Assembly (NCBI GenBank): GCA_016787265.1
Contig: JAEUVF010000010.1
Coordinates: 349,591 to 413,590 of the forward strand
DNA: 64,000 bases
Source: Flavipsychrobacter sp.
Lineage (GTDB): Bacteria; Bacteroidota; Bacteroidia; Chitinophagales; Chitinophagaceae
Direction: 5' to 3'
Shown here: positions 34,275-43,597 of the stretch, one piece after another
How the letters are laid out: the number at the start of each line of letters is the position of its first letter
How positions within the stretch are numbered: position 1 is the stretch's first letter
Translations under genes and position numbers: made by a program
The notes under the pieces: model-generated
Told to the model about the DNA's origin: nothing
Seen by the model: only the letters and a program-made list of their open reading frames with translations
The model's database searches: none

Positions 34275-34421
34275 TTAGCACGTACTAGTATAAGAGTATT
34301 CCCGCTTTTTAAGAGGTTTTCGTATATGCCACCCGGTCAGAATAATTGTTCTTTTCAGCAGGATTGTATAGATAAAAACTCTTTCAATTTTGGTAGTTTT
34401 ATTCAAATTTAATACTTAAGC

Positions 34422-37400
34422 ATGCAACGATTCCTTGGCTGGACTCTGGTTATGGCACTTTCAGGTTTGATTTTTTCCTGTAATTCCCGTTCCGGTAAAC
34501 CCAAAATTCTGGTCTTTAGCAAAGCATCCGGTTTCTATCACAATTCAATTCCGGAAGGAATGACAGCCATTCATAAGCTCGGAGCTGAAAATGGTATCGA
34601 AGTTGATACCACAGTGGATGCTTCCTATTTTAATACAGACAGCCTGGACAAGTATTCAGCCGTTGTATTTCTGAGTACAACAGGTGATGTGCTGGATCAT
34701 CGTCAGGAGGTTGCATTTGAGCGCTATATTCAGGCTGGTGGCGGATTTGTGGGTATTCATGGTGCCGCCGATGCCGAATATGACTGGGGTTGGTATGGTC
34801 GTATGGTGGGCGGCTATTTTGATGAGCATCCCGGCATGTCCGACACTTTCCCCAACGTACAGGAGGGAATTTTGTTAGCAAAGGATGCCAACCATCCGGC
34901 AACTGCCAACATTCCCGCGGAATGGAAAAAAGTGGATGAATTCTATCGCTTTAAGAAAAAAAATGAAAAGGTTAAGGTATTGCTGACTATCGATGGAAAA
35001 TCGTACAGCAATGGCCGTTATCCCGAGGAGTCTCCCATTGCATGGTATCATGATTATGACGGAGGTCGCGCTTTCTATACCGCCCTCGGTCATACGAAGG
35101 AATCTTTCCAGGAAGAAAATTTTCTTAAACACCTGCTGGGTGGTATTCAGTATGCCATCGGTGGAAATAAAAAACTGAACTACTCAAAGGCAAAAACGCT
35201 GGAACTTCCCGATGAAGACCGCTTCACCAAAACCATGCTGGTGAATGGTCAGTTCTTCGAGCCGACTGAAATGACGGTGCTGCCCAACCTGGATATCCTG
35301 ATCGCACAACGTCGTGGTGAAATCATGATGTATAAGCAGAGAGACAGCTCGCTGAAGCAAGTGCTCTTCCTGGATGCTTACTATAAAGCGAATTCCGGTG
35401 CAAACGTGGAGGAAGGTGTGCTGGGTCTTCAGGCCGATCCCAATTTTGCTAACAACAAACATGTTTTTGTATTCTATAGTCCCGCTGAGAAATCAGTAAA
35501 CCGTTTGTCACGTTTCACTTTTGAGAACGATACGCTGATCAAAGAAAAAGTGGTGCTGGAACTGTTTTCAGATCGTGAGATCTGTTGTCATACAGGTGGT
35601 TCAATCACCTTTGATAGTGAAGGATTGCTGTATGTTTCGACAGGTGATAATTCAACTCCGTTTGATGAGCCGAAGCAGCCTTATGTGAACAATGGTTATG
35701 CGCCTTTGGATGATCGTCCCGGCCACCAGCCATATGATGCCCGCCGTACCTCCGGTAACGCGAATGACCTGCGTGGTAAGATTCTGCGAATCCGCGTGAA
35801 GGAAGATGGCAGCTATGAAATTCCCGATGGCAACCTTTATCCGGTTGGAACCGAGGGTACCCGTCCTGAAATTTATGTTCAGGGTAACAGGAACCCCTAC
35901 CGTATTTCAGTAGATAAGAAAACCGGTTTCCTCTATTGGGGTGAAGTGGGGCCGGATGCGGGTTCTGACAGTTTTGATGTTCGCGGACCGCGTGGTTATG
36001 ACGAAGTGAACCAGGCTCGTAAGGCCGGGCATTTCGGATGGCCCTATTTTGTGGCGAACAACAAACCCTATTGGGAATATGATTATGCAACCGGAAAGAA
36101 AATTCAACTTTTTGATACTAATAAACCGGTAAATAATTCTCGCAACAACACAGGTATTAGAGAATTACCACCGGCTCAACCAGCCTTTATCTGGTATCCC
36201 TACGCGGCTTCACCTGATTTCCCGCAGGTGAAAACCGGTGGACGTAATGCGATGGCGGGTCCGGTGTACTACACAGACATGTATCCTGCAGCTACCCGTC
36301 TGCCAGATTATTATAATGGTAAACTGATCATTTGGGACTGGATCCGCGGTTGGGTTAAAGCTGTTACCATGCTGCCCAATGGCGATTTCGACAAGATGGA
36401 ACCCTTCCTGGATCATATCCGTTTCAACAGTATGATTGATATGGAAGTGGGACCGGATGGAAAACTCTATTTCATCGAATACGGTGATGGGTGGTTCACC
36501 AAGAACCCCGATGCCGGTTTGGGAAGAATCGATTACAACGGTGGCAACCGTGCACCGAAAATTGGATCGCTGCAACTCGACAAAACTTCGGGCAAGCTGC
36601 CGCTGACGGTGACTGCTACAATAGAGGCAAGAGATCCCGAAAATGATAAAATGACTTACACCTGGAATCTGGGTGGTGGCGTAACTAAAGAAACCAAAGA
36701 ACCGACTATTTCGCATACATATGATAAGGTTGGCGACTATGAGATATCAGTGGAAGTGAAAGATGCCAAAAACGCTCTCGTGAAAGCTGTTCCTATGACG
36801 GTTCATGCCGGTAACGAAGCTCCTGAAGTACAAATTCGCGTGCAGGGTAACCAGCAATTCTATTTTCCGGGAACTCCCATAAAGTATGAAGTGTCTGTAA
36901 CGGATAAGGATGATCCCAACGCGGGATCTGATCCGGCGGATATTTATGTTTCTGCCGATTTTGTGGAAGGCTATGATAAAGCCGGTGCAAATCTGGGTCA
37001 CCAGGTTGTGTCTGAAATGGTGATCGGAAAGGGTCTGATTCAGGGCCTGGATTGTAAATCCTGTCACAAAGACAATGAGAAATCCATTGGTCCGGCTTAT
37101 GCCGATGTGGCTAAGAAATATGCAGGACGTGGTGATGCTGGTAACTATCTGATTGAAAAAATCATGAAAGGTGGTGCTGGTGTTTGGGGTGAAGTGGCCA
37201 TGCCTGCACACCCAGATCTCAGTAAGGAGGATGCACGGAAAATCGTGTCCTATATCCAGTCGCTCAATGCAGCGGATAAGGCTAAATCGCTGCCTGTTAA
37301 TGGAACGCTGCAACCCGGACTGGGCAAAGAATTGAAGTTTAACACGGCCATGGTGATTTCTGCAACCTATACTGATAAGGGTGCTAAAGGAGCGAAACCG

Positions 37401-37847
37401 CTTTCCGGTGCTGCGAGCGCTACGCTGCGCTATCCCACGCTGTATCTGCAGGATGCTAACATTTTTAATGATTACAGTTTGTCGAGAGACGGCGGCAACT
37501 ACTATTTTGATATTCCGGACAAAAAAGCCTGGTTCGGTGTTCCGAATGTTGATCTCATCGACGTTAAAAACTTCCAACTTAAGCTCGACTGGATGAAGGT
37601 TCCGACTCAGGAAGTTGTGTTCGAACTTCGCCTCGATGCACCGGATGGTAAACTGCTTGGTACTGCACGTCTTAGTACAAATCAGCCTCCGCTGAAGAAG
37701 GGCGTTAATGGTAAAGGCACACTTACAGCCAAATTTGAGCCGGTAACAGACGGTAAATTGCATACGGTTTACGTGGTTACCTATCCGGATGGCGAAGGCA
37801 CTTATTCATTAGTAGCAATTGAAAACATTATTTTCCTTAGTAAATAA
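34422..37847 (+). CDS. Multidomain lipoprotein: ThuA, PQQ-type sugar dehydrogenase, PKD, cytochrome c
   Basis: The 1141-residue protein has a lipobox near Leu-Ile-Phe-Ser-Cys (residue 20). A ThuA-like glutamine-amidotransferase-fold domain covers about 28-245, and a beta-propeller of the PQQ-dependent glucose/sorbosone dehydrogenase type about 260-690. A PKD beta domain follows at about 705-795. A c-type cytochrome domain carries heme motif Cys878-Lys-Ser-Cys-His882. A C-terminal beta-sandwich, perhaps carbohydrate-binding, covers about 1000-1141. It probably oxidises a sugar outside the cytoplasm and passes electrons through its own heme. No PQQ synthesis genes are in the window. It heads the + strand operon with the TonB receptor 23 bp downstream. 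Confidence 0.85.
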   Translation: MQRFLGWTLVMALSGLIFSCNSRSGKPKILVFSKASGFYHNSIPEGMTAIHKLGAENGIEVDTTVDASYFNTDSLDKYSAVVFLSTTGDVLDHRQEVAFERYIQAGGGFVGIHGAADAEYDWGWYGRMVGGYFDEHPGMSDTFPNVQEGILLAKDANHPATANIPAEWKKVDEFYRFKKKNEKVKVLLTIDGKSYSNGRYPEESPIAWYHDYDGGRAFYTALGHTKESFQEENFLKHLLGGIQYAIGGNKKLNYSKAKTLELPDEDRFTKTMLVNGQFFEPTEMTVLPNLDILIAQRRGEIMMYKQRDSSLKQVLFLDAYYKANSGANVEEGVLGLQADPNFANNKHVFVFYSPAEKSVNRLSRFTFENDTLIKEKVVLELFSDREICCHTGGSITFDSEGLLYVSTGDNSTPFDEPKQPYVNNGYAPLDDRPGHQPYDARRTSGNANDLRGKILRIRVKEDGSYEIPDGNLYPVGTEGTRPEIYVQGNRNPYRISVDKKTGFLYWGEVGPDAGSDSFDVRGPRGYDEVNQARKAGHFGWPYFVANNKPYWEYDYATGKKIQLFDTNKPVNNSRNNTGIRELPPAQPAFIWYPYAASPDFPQVKTGGRNAMAGPVYYTDMYPAATRLPDYYNGKLIIWDWIRGWVKAVTMLPNGDFDKMEPFLDHIRFNSMIDMEVGPDGKLYFIEYGDGWFTKNPDAGLGRIDYNGGNRAPKIGSLQLDKTSGKLPLTVTATIEARDPENDKMTYTWNLGGGVTKETKEPTISHTYDKVGDYEISVEVKDAKNALVKAVPMTVHAGNEAPEVQIRVQGNQQFYFPGTPIKYEVSVTDKDDPNAGSDPADIYVSADFVEGYDKAGANLGHQVVSEMVIGKGLIQGLDCKSCHKDNEKSIGPAYADVAKKYAGRGDAGNYLIEKIMKGGAGVWGEVAMPAHPDLSKEDARKIVSYIQSLNAADKAKSLPVNGTLQPGLGKELKFNTAMVISATYTDKGAKGAKPLSGAASATLRYPTLYLQDANIFNDYSLSRDGGNYYFDIPDKKAWFGVPNVDLIDVKNFQLKLDWMKVPTQEVVFELRLDAPDGKLLGTARLSTNQPPLKKGVNGKGTLTAKFEPVTDGKLHTVYVVTYPDGEGTYSLVAIENIIFLSK

Positions 37848-37870
37848 AATCAGAATCGATCCGATACAAT

Positions 37871-40240
37871 ATGAGAAAGTTTGAGATAATGGGAATGGTG
37901 GCGTTGATTATGTTCGCTTTTCTGCCCGTACTTGCACAAGAGAACCTGAAACTTGGTGGTAGAATTTTAAAGAGTGATAGCCGCCCCCTTCCCAATGTGG
38001 AAATAAGAATTTTAAACAGTACCCAAACACAGTTTTCAGACAAGGAGGGACAGTTTGCTTTCGATGGATTGTCCTCGGGGAAATATGAACTGGAATTTTC
38101 TGCAGGCGGATTTGCATCCACTATCCTGCAGGTGGAACTGACTGCCTCCCGCACCGACTTTGTTGTTCGTTTGCAGGAGGCCGTTAGTCAGCTCGACGAG
38201 GTAGTCGTGAGTGCTGATAAAAAGGAGCAGCGGCTTATGTCTCTGCCTTATAGTATCAGTATACTATCAGGCCGCCAGGTGAATGACTACCGATTATGGA
38301 ATACCCGCGAGCTGACTGGCATAATACCCAATTATTTTGCCGGGCATTCGGGTGATGACAGAAATGTAGTTGGTATTCGTGGCATTACTACAACATCCTA
38401 TGATCCCGCAGTGGCGGTGTATGTGGATGGCGTTAATCAGTTCAGCCTGGATACTTATATCCCGCAGCTAAATGATGTGGAGCGCATAGAAGTGTTGCGT
38501 GGACCACAGGGAACTTTATATGGCCGCAATGCGATGGGTGGTGTTATCAATATCATTACAAAACAACCTTCCAATAAAACAAGGGCCTTCGTTGAACTGA
38601 CCAATGGCAATTATGATCAGTTCAGGTATACGGCAGGTGTTCAGACACCCCTTGTGAAAGATCGTTTGTATTTTGGAGCAACCGCTTTGATCCAGGGTCG
38701 TGATGGCTATTACACCAATGAGTTCAACAATAAAAGTTTTGATGAACAACAAACCATCAGCGGGAATTATTTTCTCAAATATCGCCTGAATCAGCATTGG
38801 TCTGTTACTGCTAACTATAAACACCAGAATAACCGGAACTGGGGTGCTTTCCCCCTGGTGAACGGAGTGGAAACTGCTTTGGAAGAGCCGTATAAACTCA
38901 GTCAGAATGCAGTAGGTAAAATGATTGATAATACCCAGAATGCCAGCCTGGCTGTGCAACACCGTTCTGATAAGCTTTTATTCAGTTCGCAAACAGCCTT
39001 TCAGAAAAACTATCGTTATTACAATTCTCCATTGGATGGTGATTTTTCTCCATTGGATGCGGTTTCCATTATCAATGATTATGGAAAAGCGTATAACAAG
39101 GTTAGTGTGTGGACCCAGGAGTTCCGTTTAAGTAATATACCAGCGGGTTCACGTTTGAATTGGACGGCTGGGGCTTACCTGTTTTCGCAGCAGGCGCCGG
39201 TAAAACAGGCAACCTATTTTGGAGAAGATGCCGGGCTGATTGGGTCGCCTATGACCAATTTCTCTTCCATAACTACGTCCAAAGCAAGCAACCGCGGATT
39301 GGCATTCTTTGGTCAGCTGGAATATGCGATATCAGAAAAGTGGAATGTGCTGGCAGGATTGCGTTATGATTATGAATCCAAGAAACTGAATGTACTGGGA
39401 GAGTTCCAGCCGGAAGGTGCTGACCCGATAGTTACCCGTCCGGATACCTCCGCGAAGGCCGGCTTTTCCGCGCTTTCTCCAAAACTGGGCATTAGTTATG
39501 AAGTAAATGAACAAGGAAGACTTTTTGCCAATTTCACACGAGGTTTCAGAACCGGAGGATTAACCAGCCTTGGATCGGATCCTTCGCAACCACTGTTGTT
39601 TTCATATAAACCTGAATACAGCTCGAACATAGAATTGGGTTTCCGTCAGGAATTGTGGAATCGCAAACTACGGTTAGGCATTACCGTTTTCTATACCGAG
39701 CTTACGGATGCACAGGTACCAACACTGGTGTTGCCGGATGCGATAACCATCACGCGGAATACTGGCAAACTGGTGAGTCGCGGTTTTGAATTCGAACTTT
39801 CTTCAAAGCCATTTAAAGGATTACAGGTTGATTATAATTTTGGAACTACCCGTGCCAAATACAGTTCACTCAAGGTTTCCAGCAACGGTGATGAAGTAAA
39901 TCTCAGTGGCAGACGCCAGATCTTTACACCAGCAGTTACTTCCATGCTCGCCGTTCAATATGAGCGGATCGTATTTCCCAAAGCACATTTGGGCATACGG
40001 GTGCGGGGAGAATGGACCTATCTTGGCGAACAGTACTTCAATTTATCGAACAGTATCCGGCAATCGCCTTACCAGTTGCTGAATGCAAGGGCCGGGATTT
40101 ATACGCGCCGTTCGGAATTTTATTTCTGGAGCCGGAATATCACCGACCAGCAATATATTTCCTATGCCTATGATTTTGGGGCGGTTCATATTGCGCCCCC
40201 TGCTACCTATGGGCTGACCTACCGGTATTCCATTAATTAA
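37871..40240 (+). CDS. TonB-dependent outer-membrane receptor
   Basis: The 789-residue protein has a signal peptide (cleavage near Val-Leu-Ala-Gln, residue 23) and a carboxypeptidase-D-like regulatory domain at about 27-105. A plug domain follows, with Leu-Asp-Glu-Val-Val-Val-Ser as TonB box region and Arg-Gly-Pro-Gln-Gly-Thr-Leu-Tyr-Gly-Arg-Asn near 215. A 22-strand barrel ends in an aromatic-containing last strand. Unlike SusC proteins it is short and no susD gene follows, so it probably takes up small ligands alone. From context these are rhamnose oligosaccharides or rhamnosides, but a siderophore role cannot be excluded by sequence. A repeat and a hairpin terminator follow. Confidence 0.88.
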   Translation: MRKFEIMGMVALIMFAFLPVLAQENLKLGGRILKSDSRPLPNVEIRILNSTQTQFSDKEGQFAFDGLSSGKYELEFSAGGFASTILQVELTASRTDFVVRLQEAVSQLDEVVVSADKKEQRLMSLPYSISILSGRQVNDYRLWNTRELTGIIPNYFAGHSGDDRNVVGIRGITTTSYDPAVAVYVDGVNQFSLDTYIPQLNDVERIEVLRGPQGTLYGRNAMGGVINIITKQPSNKTRAFVELTNGNYDQFRYTAGVQTPLVKDRLYFGATALIQGRDGYYTNEFNNKSFDEQQTISGNYFLKYRLNQHWSVTANYKHQNNRNWGAFPLVNGVETALEEPYKLSQNAVGKMIDNTQNASLAVQHRSDKLLFSSQTAFQKNYRYYNSPLDGDFSPLDAVSIINDYGKAYNKVSVWTQEFRLSNIPAGSRLNWTAGAYLFSQQAPVKQATYFGEDAGLIGSPMTNFSSITTSKASNRGLAFFGQLEYAISEKWNVLAGLRYDYESKKLNVLGEFQPEGADPIVTRPDTSAKAGFSALSPKLGISYEVNEQGRLFANFTRGFRTGGLTSLGSDPSQPLLFSYKPEYSSNIELGFRQELWNRKLRLGITVFYTELTDAQVPTLVLPDAITITRNTGKLVSRGFEFELSSKPFKGLQVDYNFGTTRAKYSSLKVSSNGDEVNLSGRRQIFTPAVTSMLAVQYERIVFPKAHLGIRVRGEWTYLGEQYFNLSNSIRQSPYQLLNARAGIYTRRSEFYFWSRNITDQQYISYAYDFGAVHIAPPATYGLTYRYSIN

Positions 40241-40276
40241 ATTCCTGCCGGAGTTTATACGCCTTTGGAGGATGAC

Positions 40277-40288
40277 ACCGGTCGGGTG
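40277..40288. repeat. Partial GGTCGGGTGGC-type repeat, copy 4
   Basis: ACCGGTCGGGTG matches the first 12 bases of the left arm in copies 1 to 3. No complementary arm follows, so this is a half or decayed copy. It lies directly before the terminator behind the TonB receptor gene. Confidence 0.55.
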
Positions 40289-40292
40289 ACTG

Positions 40293-40327
40293 CAGGACAG
40301 TTGAACAACAACTGTCCTGTATTTTTA
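40293..40327 (+). terminator. Terminator or attenuator before rhaT
   Basis: A perfect 11-bp stem CAGGACAGTTG (40293-40303) and complement (40309-40319) closes a 5-nt loop and is followed by TATTTTT. It ends the ThuA-TonB transcript. The rhaT ATG lies only 4 nt after the T-tract, so the same bases (TATTTTTA, with a TTG 16 bp upstream) could also act as a weak rhaT promoter, or readthrough may feed rhaT. Confidence 0.75.
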
Positions 40328-40331
40328 ATAT

Positions 40332-41414
40332 ATGCAAGCCATATTAGGAGTACTGTTTCACTTTATAGGGGGTTTTGCCTCCGGCAGTTTTTATATACCA
40401 TACAAAAAAGTTAAGGGTTGGTCCTGGGAAACCTACTGGTTGATCGGCGGATTATTTTCCTGGCTGATTGTTCCGCCTTTGGCGGCCTGGATTACGATTC
40501 CGGGTTTTGCAGGCATCATCGCAGAAACAACATTCCCAACCCTTGCTTTAACTTATTTTTTCGGGATGCTCTGGGGGATCGGCGGCCTCACCTACGGCCT
40601 GGGTGTTCGCTACCTGGGAGTGTCTCTAGGAAGCAGTATCATCCTCGGGTTGTGTATGGTATTTGGTGCGCTGATTCCTGCGATTTATTACCAGTTTAAT
40701 CCGGGTTCCGGCAAGGATACCATTGGCATGCTCACCGGCAGTTATTGGGGATTAACCATTTTAGCTGGATTGGCGATTTGTATACTCGGTATTATCTGGT
40801 GTGGTAAAGCTGGTATGCAAAAGGAAAAATTTCTTCAGTCCGCTACTACTGATAAAATTGCCAGCAACGAATACAAATTTGGAATCGGATTGCTGGTTTC
40901 GATTATCAGTGGTGTTCTGAGCGCCTGTTTCAATTTCGGGCTGGAAGCAGGGAAACCCATGGCAAACACGGCCAATGAAATCTGGAAAGCTGCCAATGCC
41001 GGCCAGGGAGAATTTCTTTATCAGAATAATGTGACCTATGTGGTTGTTTTATGGGGCGGACTCACCACCAACCTGGTATGGTGTCTGATCCTGAATTATC
41101 GCAATAATACTTTTGGGGATTATACCAGTAAAACAGTTCCCCTAGGCAGGAATCTCCTGTTTTGCGCGATGGCCGGAACCACCTGGTTCCTCCAGTTTTT
41201 CTTTTATGGAATGGGTGAAAGTAAACTGGGCAATGGTCCCAGTTCCTGGATCCTTCACATGGCATTTATCATTCTGGTGGCGAATGCATGGGGCCTAATT
41301 CTTAATGAGTGGAAAGGCACCCCTGTTAAAGCACGCAGAAATGTTATCATCGGAATTTTACTGATTATACTTTCAGTATTGGTAGTTGGTTATGGCAATT
41401 CAACTCGAACCTGA
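40332..41414 (+). CDS. rhaT: L-rhamnose/H+ symporter
   Basis: RhaT imports L-rhamnose across the inner membrane with protons. The 360-residue protein has about ten transmembrane helices. Its recognisable N-terminus runs Gly-Ser-Phe-Tyr-Ile-Pro-Tyr-Lys-Lys-Val-Lys-Gly-Trp-Ser-Trp-Glu. It also has Gly-Gly-Leu-Thr-Tyr-Gly-Leu-Gly-Val-Arg-Tyr-Leu-Gly near 94 and the Gln-Phe-Phe-Phe-Tyr-Gly-Met-Gly segment near 293. It belongs to the drug/metabolite transporter superfamily, RhaT branch. It starts the four-gene catabolic set rhaT, aldolase/dehydrogenase, isomerase, kinase. Because it starts right after a hairpin, its expression may depend on readthrough. Confidence 0.93.
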   Translation: MQAILGVLFHFIGGFASGSFYIPYKKVKGWSWETYWLIGGLFSWLIVPPLAAWITIPGFAGIIAETTFPTLALTYFFGMLWGIGGLTYGLGVRYLGVSLGSSIILGLCMVFGALIPAIYYQFNPGSGKDTIGMLTGSYWGLTILAGLAICILGIIWCGKAGMQKEKFLQSATTDKIASNEYKFGIGLLVSIISGVLSACFNFGLEAGKPMANTANEIWKAANAGQGEFLYQNNVTYVVVLWGGLTTNLVWCLILNYRNNTFGDYTSKTVPLGRNLLFCAMAGTTWFLQFFFYGMGESKLGNGPSSWILHMAFIILVANAWGLILNEWKGTPVKARRNVIIGILLIILSVLVVGYGNSTRT

Positions 41415-41435
41415 TCATTTATTTGAAACTTATAT

Positions 41436-43556
41436 ATGACAATCCCGACAGATCAATTTAAACATGTCAATTATTTATGGGACGCTGAAAAAGCAGCTTC
41501 CCTGGAGGGCGATGAAGTTGCCCTGTTATTATACCGCTCCAATTTACTGGGTGCTGATCTTCGGATAACCAATTATGGTGGTGGTAATACCTCCTGTAAA
41601 CTCTTGCAAGCTGATCCGCTTTCAGGTTCTGCAACAGAGGTAATGTGGGTTAAAGGATCGGGAGGTGATATAGGTACTTTGAAAAAATCCGGCCTGGCTG
41701 CCCTGTATGTGAACCGGCTGCATCAACTGGAATCCGTATACAAAGGGATTGAGATGGAAGATCAGATGGTGGAATTATTCAATCATTGCATCTATGATCT
41801 GAACAGCAAAGCGCCTTCTATTGATACACCTTTGCATGCTTTTTTGCCGTTTAAACATATCGATCACCTCCACCCGGATGCCGCAATCGCGATAGCAGCA
41901 ACTAAAGATGGAAAGAAGATAACCCAGGAGTTATTTAATGGAAAAATCGGATGGGTGGACTGGCAACGTCCCGGATTTGATCTTGGATTAAAATTACGTC
42001 AATGCCTAACCGAAAATCCTGGGATACGTGGAATCATGCTGGGTTCACATGGTTTATTTACCTGGGGTGATACGTCCTTTGAATGTTATGTCAATACCCT
42101 TGAAGTAGTAGAATTATGCGCGAAATTTATTGAACAGCAGGTCGCAGAAAAAGGGCAACCATTCGGCGGTACTAAAATTAATGCTTCATCAAAAGAAGTC
42201 CGGCATAAACAGGCAGCATTACTGGCACCTGTTTTACGTGGATTTTGCAGCAGCCAGGTTTCCATGGTAGGCCACTTTACGGATGATGATCGCGTACTGC
42301 AATTTATCAATTCGGTTGACCTTGACCGTTTGGCACCAATGGGCACCAGTTGCCCGGATCATTTTCTGAGAACCAAGATCAGTCCGCTTGTGCTTGAAAT
42401 AGCACCAGATGCAGATTTGAGCAATACGGAATTGCTTCGCCAGCAGTTGGCTCCCGCTTTTGAAACCTATCGGAAAATGTATTCGGATTATTATCAGGCT
42501 TGTAAGCATGCTGATAGTCCGTCTATGCGCGATCCCAACCCGGTAGTGATTCTGTATCCAGGCATCGGGATGTTCACTTTTGCCAAGGACAAACAAACAG
42601 CCCGGGTAGCAGCGGAATTTTATATCAACGCGATTAATGTCATGCGGGGCGCAGAAGCCATCAGTGCATATACAGCTCTCCCAAGACAGGAAGCATTTAA
42701 CATCGAATACTGGTTACTGGAAGAAGCCAAACTACAGCGAATGCCCAGGCCCAAAGTACTGACCGGTAAAATAGCACTCGTCACGGGAAGTGCGGGGGGC
42801 ATCGGTAAAGCCATCGCAAAAAAATTCGCTGAAGAAGGTGCCTGTGTAGTGTTAAATGATTTGAATGATGATCGGCTCCAAAAAACCGAATCGGAATTTG
42901 TCAAGCTCTTCGGTATTGACCAGGTCAGATCGGTTGTTCTTGATGTAACGGATGAAGTTTCCATCCATGCTGCCTATGAAAATGCAGCATTGCAATTCGG
43001 TGGAGTAGACATTATTGTCAACAATGCCGGCATAAGTATTTCCAAATCAATAGCAGAACACAGTCTGGAGGAATGGGATCGTCTTTATGACATCCTGGTA
43101 AAGGGTCAATTCATGGTGTCAAAAGCGGGAATTGGCATTCTTCGCAAACAGGCCATGGGTGGTGATATTGTGAATATTGTTTCCAAAAATGCGGTAGTGG
43201 CGGGTCCGAATAATCCGGGATATGGATCTGCGAAAGCTGCGCAGGCACATCTCACCAGATTAATGGCGGCTGAATTGGGTGCAGATAAAATTCGGGTGAA
43301 TTCGGTGAATCCGGATGCCGTAATTGCAGACAGCAATATCTGGTCAGGCGGATGGGCCGAAGGAAGGGCAAAAGCCTATGGTATTTCGATTGAAGAACTT
43401 CCTGCCTATTATGCGAAAAGAACCCTGCTGAATGAAATTATTGTTCCTGAAGATATTGCCAACGCCTGTTTTGCATTCGTGGGTGGATTATTAAAAAAAT
43501 CAACCGGAAATGCGCTCAATGTAGACGGTGGCGTAGGAATGGCGTTTCTTCGCTAA
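41436..43556 (+). CDS. Bifunctional rhamnulose-1-phosphate aldolase/lactaldehyde dehydrogenase
   Basis: The 706-residue fusion has an N-terminal class II aldolase domain (about residues 1-400). It contains a Gly-Gly-Gly-Asn-Thr-Ser-Cys-Lys phosphate loop near residue 52 and His-Ala-Phe-Leu-Pro with His-Ile-Asp-His-Leu-His near 135-146 for zinc. The C-terminal SDR domain starts near 440 with Val-Thr-Gly-Ser-Ala-Gly-Gly-Ile-Gly and includes Asn-Asn-Ala-Gly-Ile near 528 and Tyr-Gly-Ser-Ala-Lys near 597. In this family the first part splits rhamnulose-1-phosphate into DHAP and L-lactaldehyde, and the second oxidises lactaldehyde to L-lactate. It lies 21 bp after rhaT. Confidence 0.9.
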   Translation: MTIPTDQFKHVNYLWDAEKAASLEGDEVALLLYRSNLLGADLRITNYGGGNTSCKLLQADPLSGSATEVMWVKGSGGDIGTLKKSGLAALYVNRLHQLESVYKGIEMEDQMVELFNHCIYDLNSKAPSIDTPLHAFLPFKHIDHLHPDAAIAIAATKDGKKITQELFNGKIGWVDWQRPGFDLGLKLRQCLTENPGIRGIMLGSHGLFTWGDTSFECYVNTLEVVELCAKFIEQQVAEKGQPFGGTKINASSKEVRHKQAALLAPVLRGFCSSQVSMVGHFTDDDRVLQFINSVDLDRLAPMGTSCPDHFLRTKISPLVLEIAPDADLSNTELLRQQLAPAFETYRKMYSDYYQACKHADSPSMRDPNPVVILYPGIGMFTFAKDKQTARVAAEFYINAINVMRGAEAISAYTALPRQEAFNIEYWLLEEAKLQRMPRPKVLTGKIALVTGSAGGIGKAIAKKFAEEGACVVLNDLNDDRLQKTESEFVKLFGIDQVRSVVLDVTDEVSIHAAYENAALQFGGVDIIVNNAGISISKSIAEHSLEEWDRLYDILVKGQFMVSKAGIGILRKQAMGGDIVNIVSKNAVVAGPNNPGYGSAKAAQAHLTRLMAAELGADKIRVNSVNPDAVIADSNIWSGGWAEGRAKAYGISIEELPAYYAKRTLLNEIIVPEDIANACFAFVGGLLKKSTGNALNVDGGVGMAFLR

Positions 43557-43597
43557 GGATTGTTCGAAAAAAGATAACTTACAGAAAACGATTGAAT

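Noticed and set aside
34327-34338. TGCCACCCGGTC in the regulator gap
   Set aside because: Resembles a deleted arm of the dispersed repeat, but too short and imperfect to call a copy.
36747-37763. Minus-strand open frame of 338 codons opposite the ThuA multidomain gene
   Set aside because: Opposite strand of a long, well-supported coding region; no start signal or domain.
37871-40240. SusC-type classification of the TonB receptor
   Set aside because: Protein is shorter than SusC proteins and no SusD follows.
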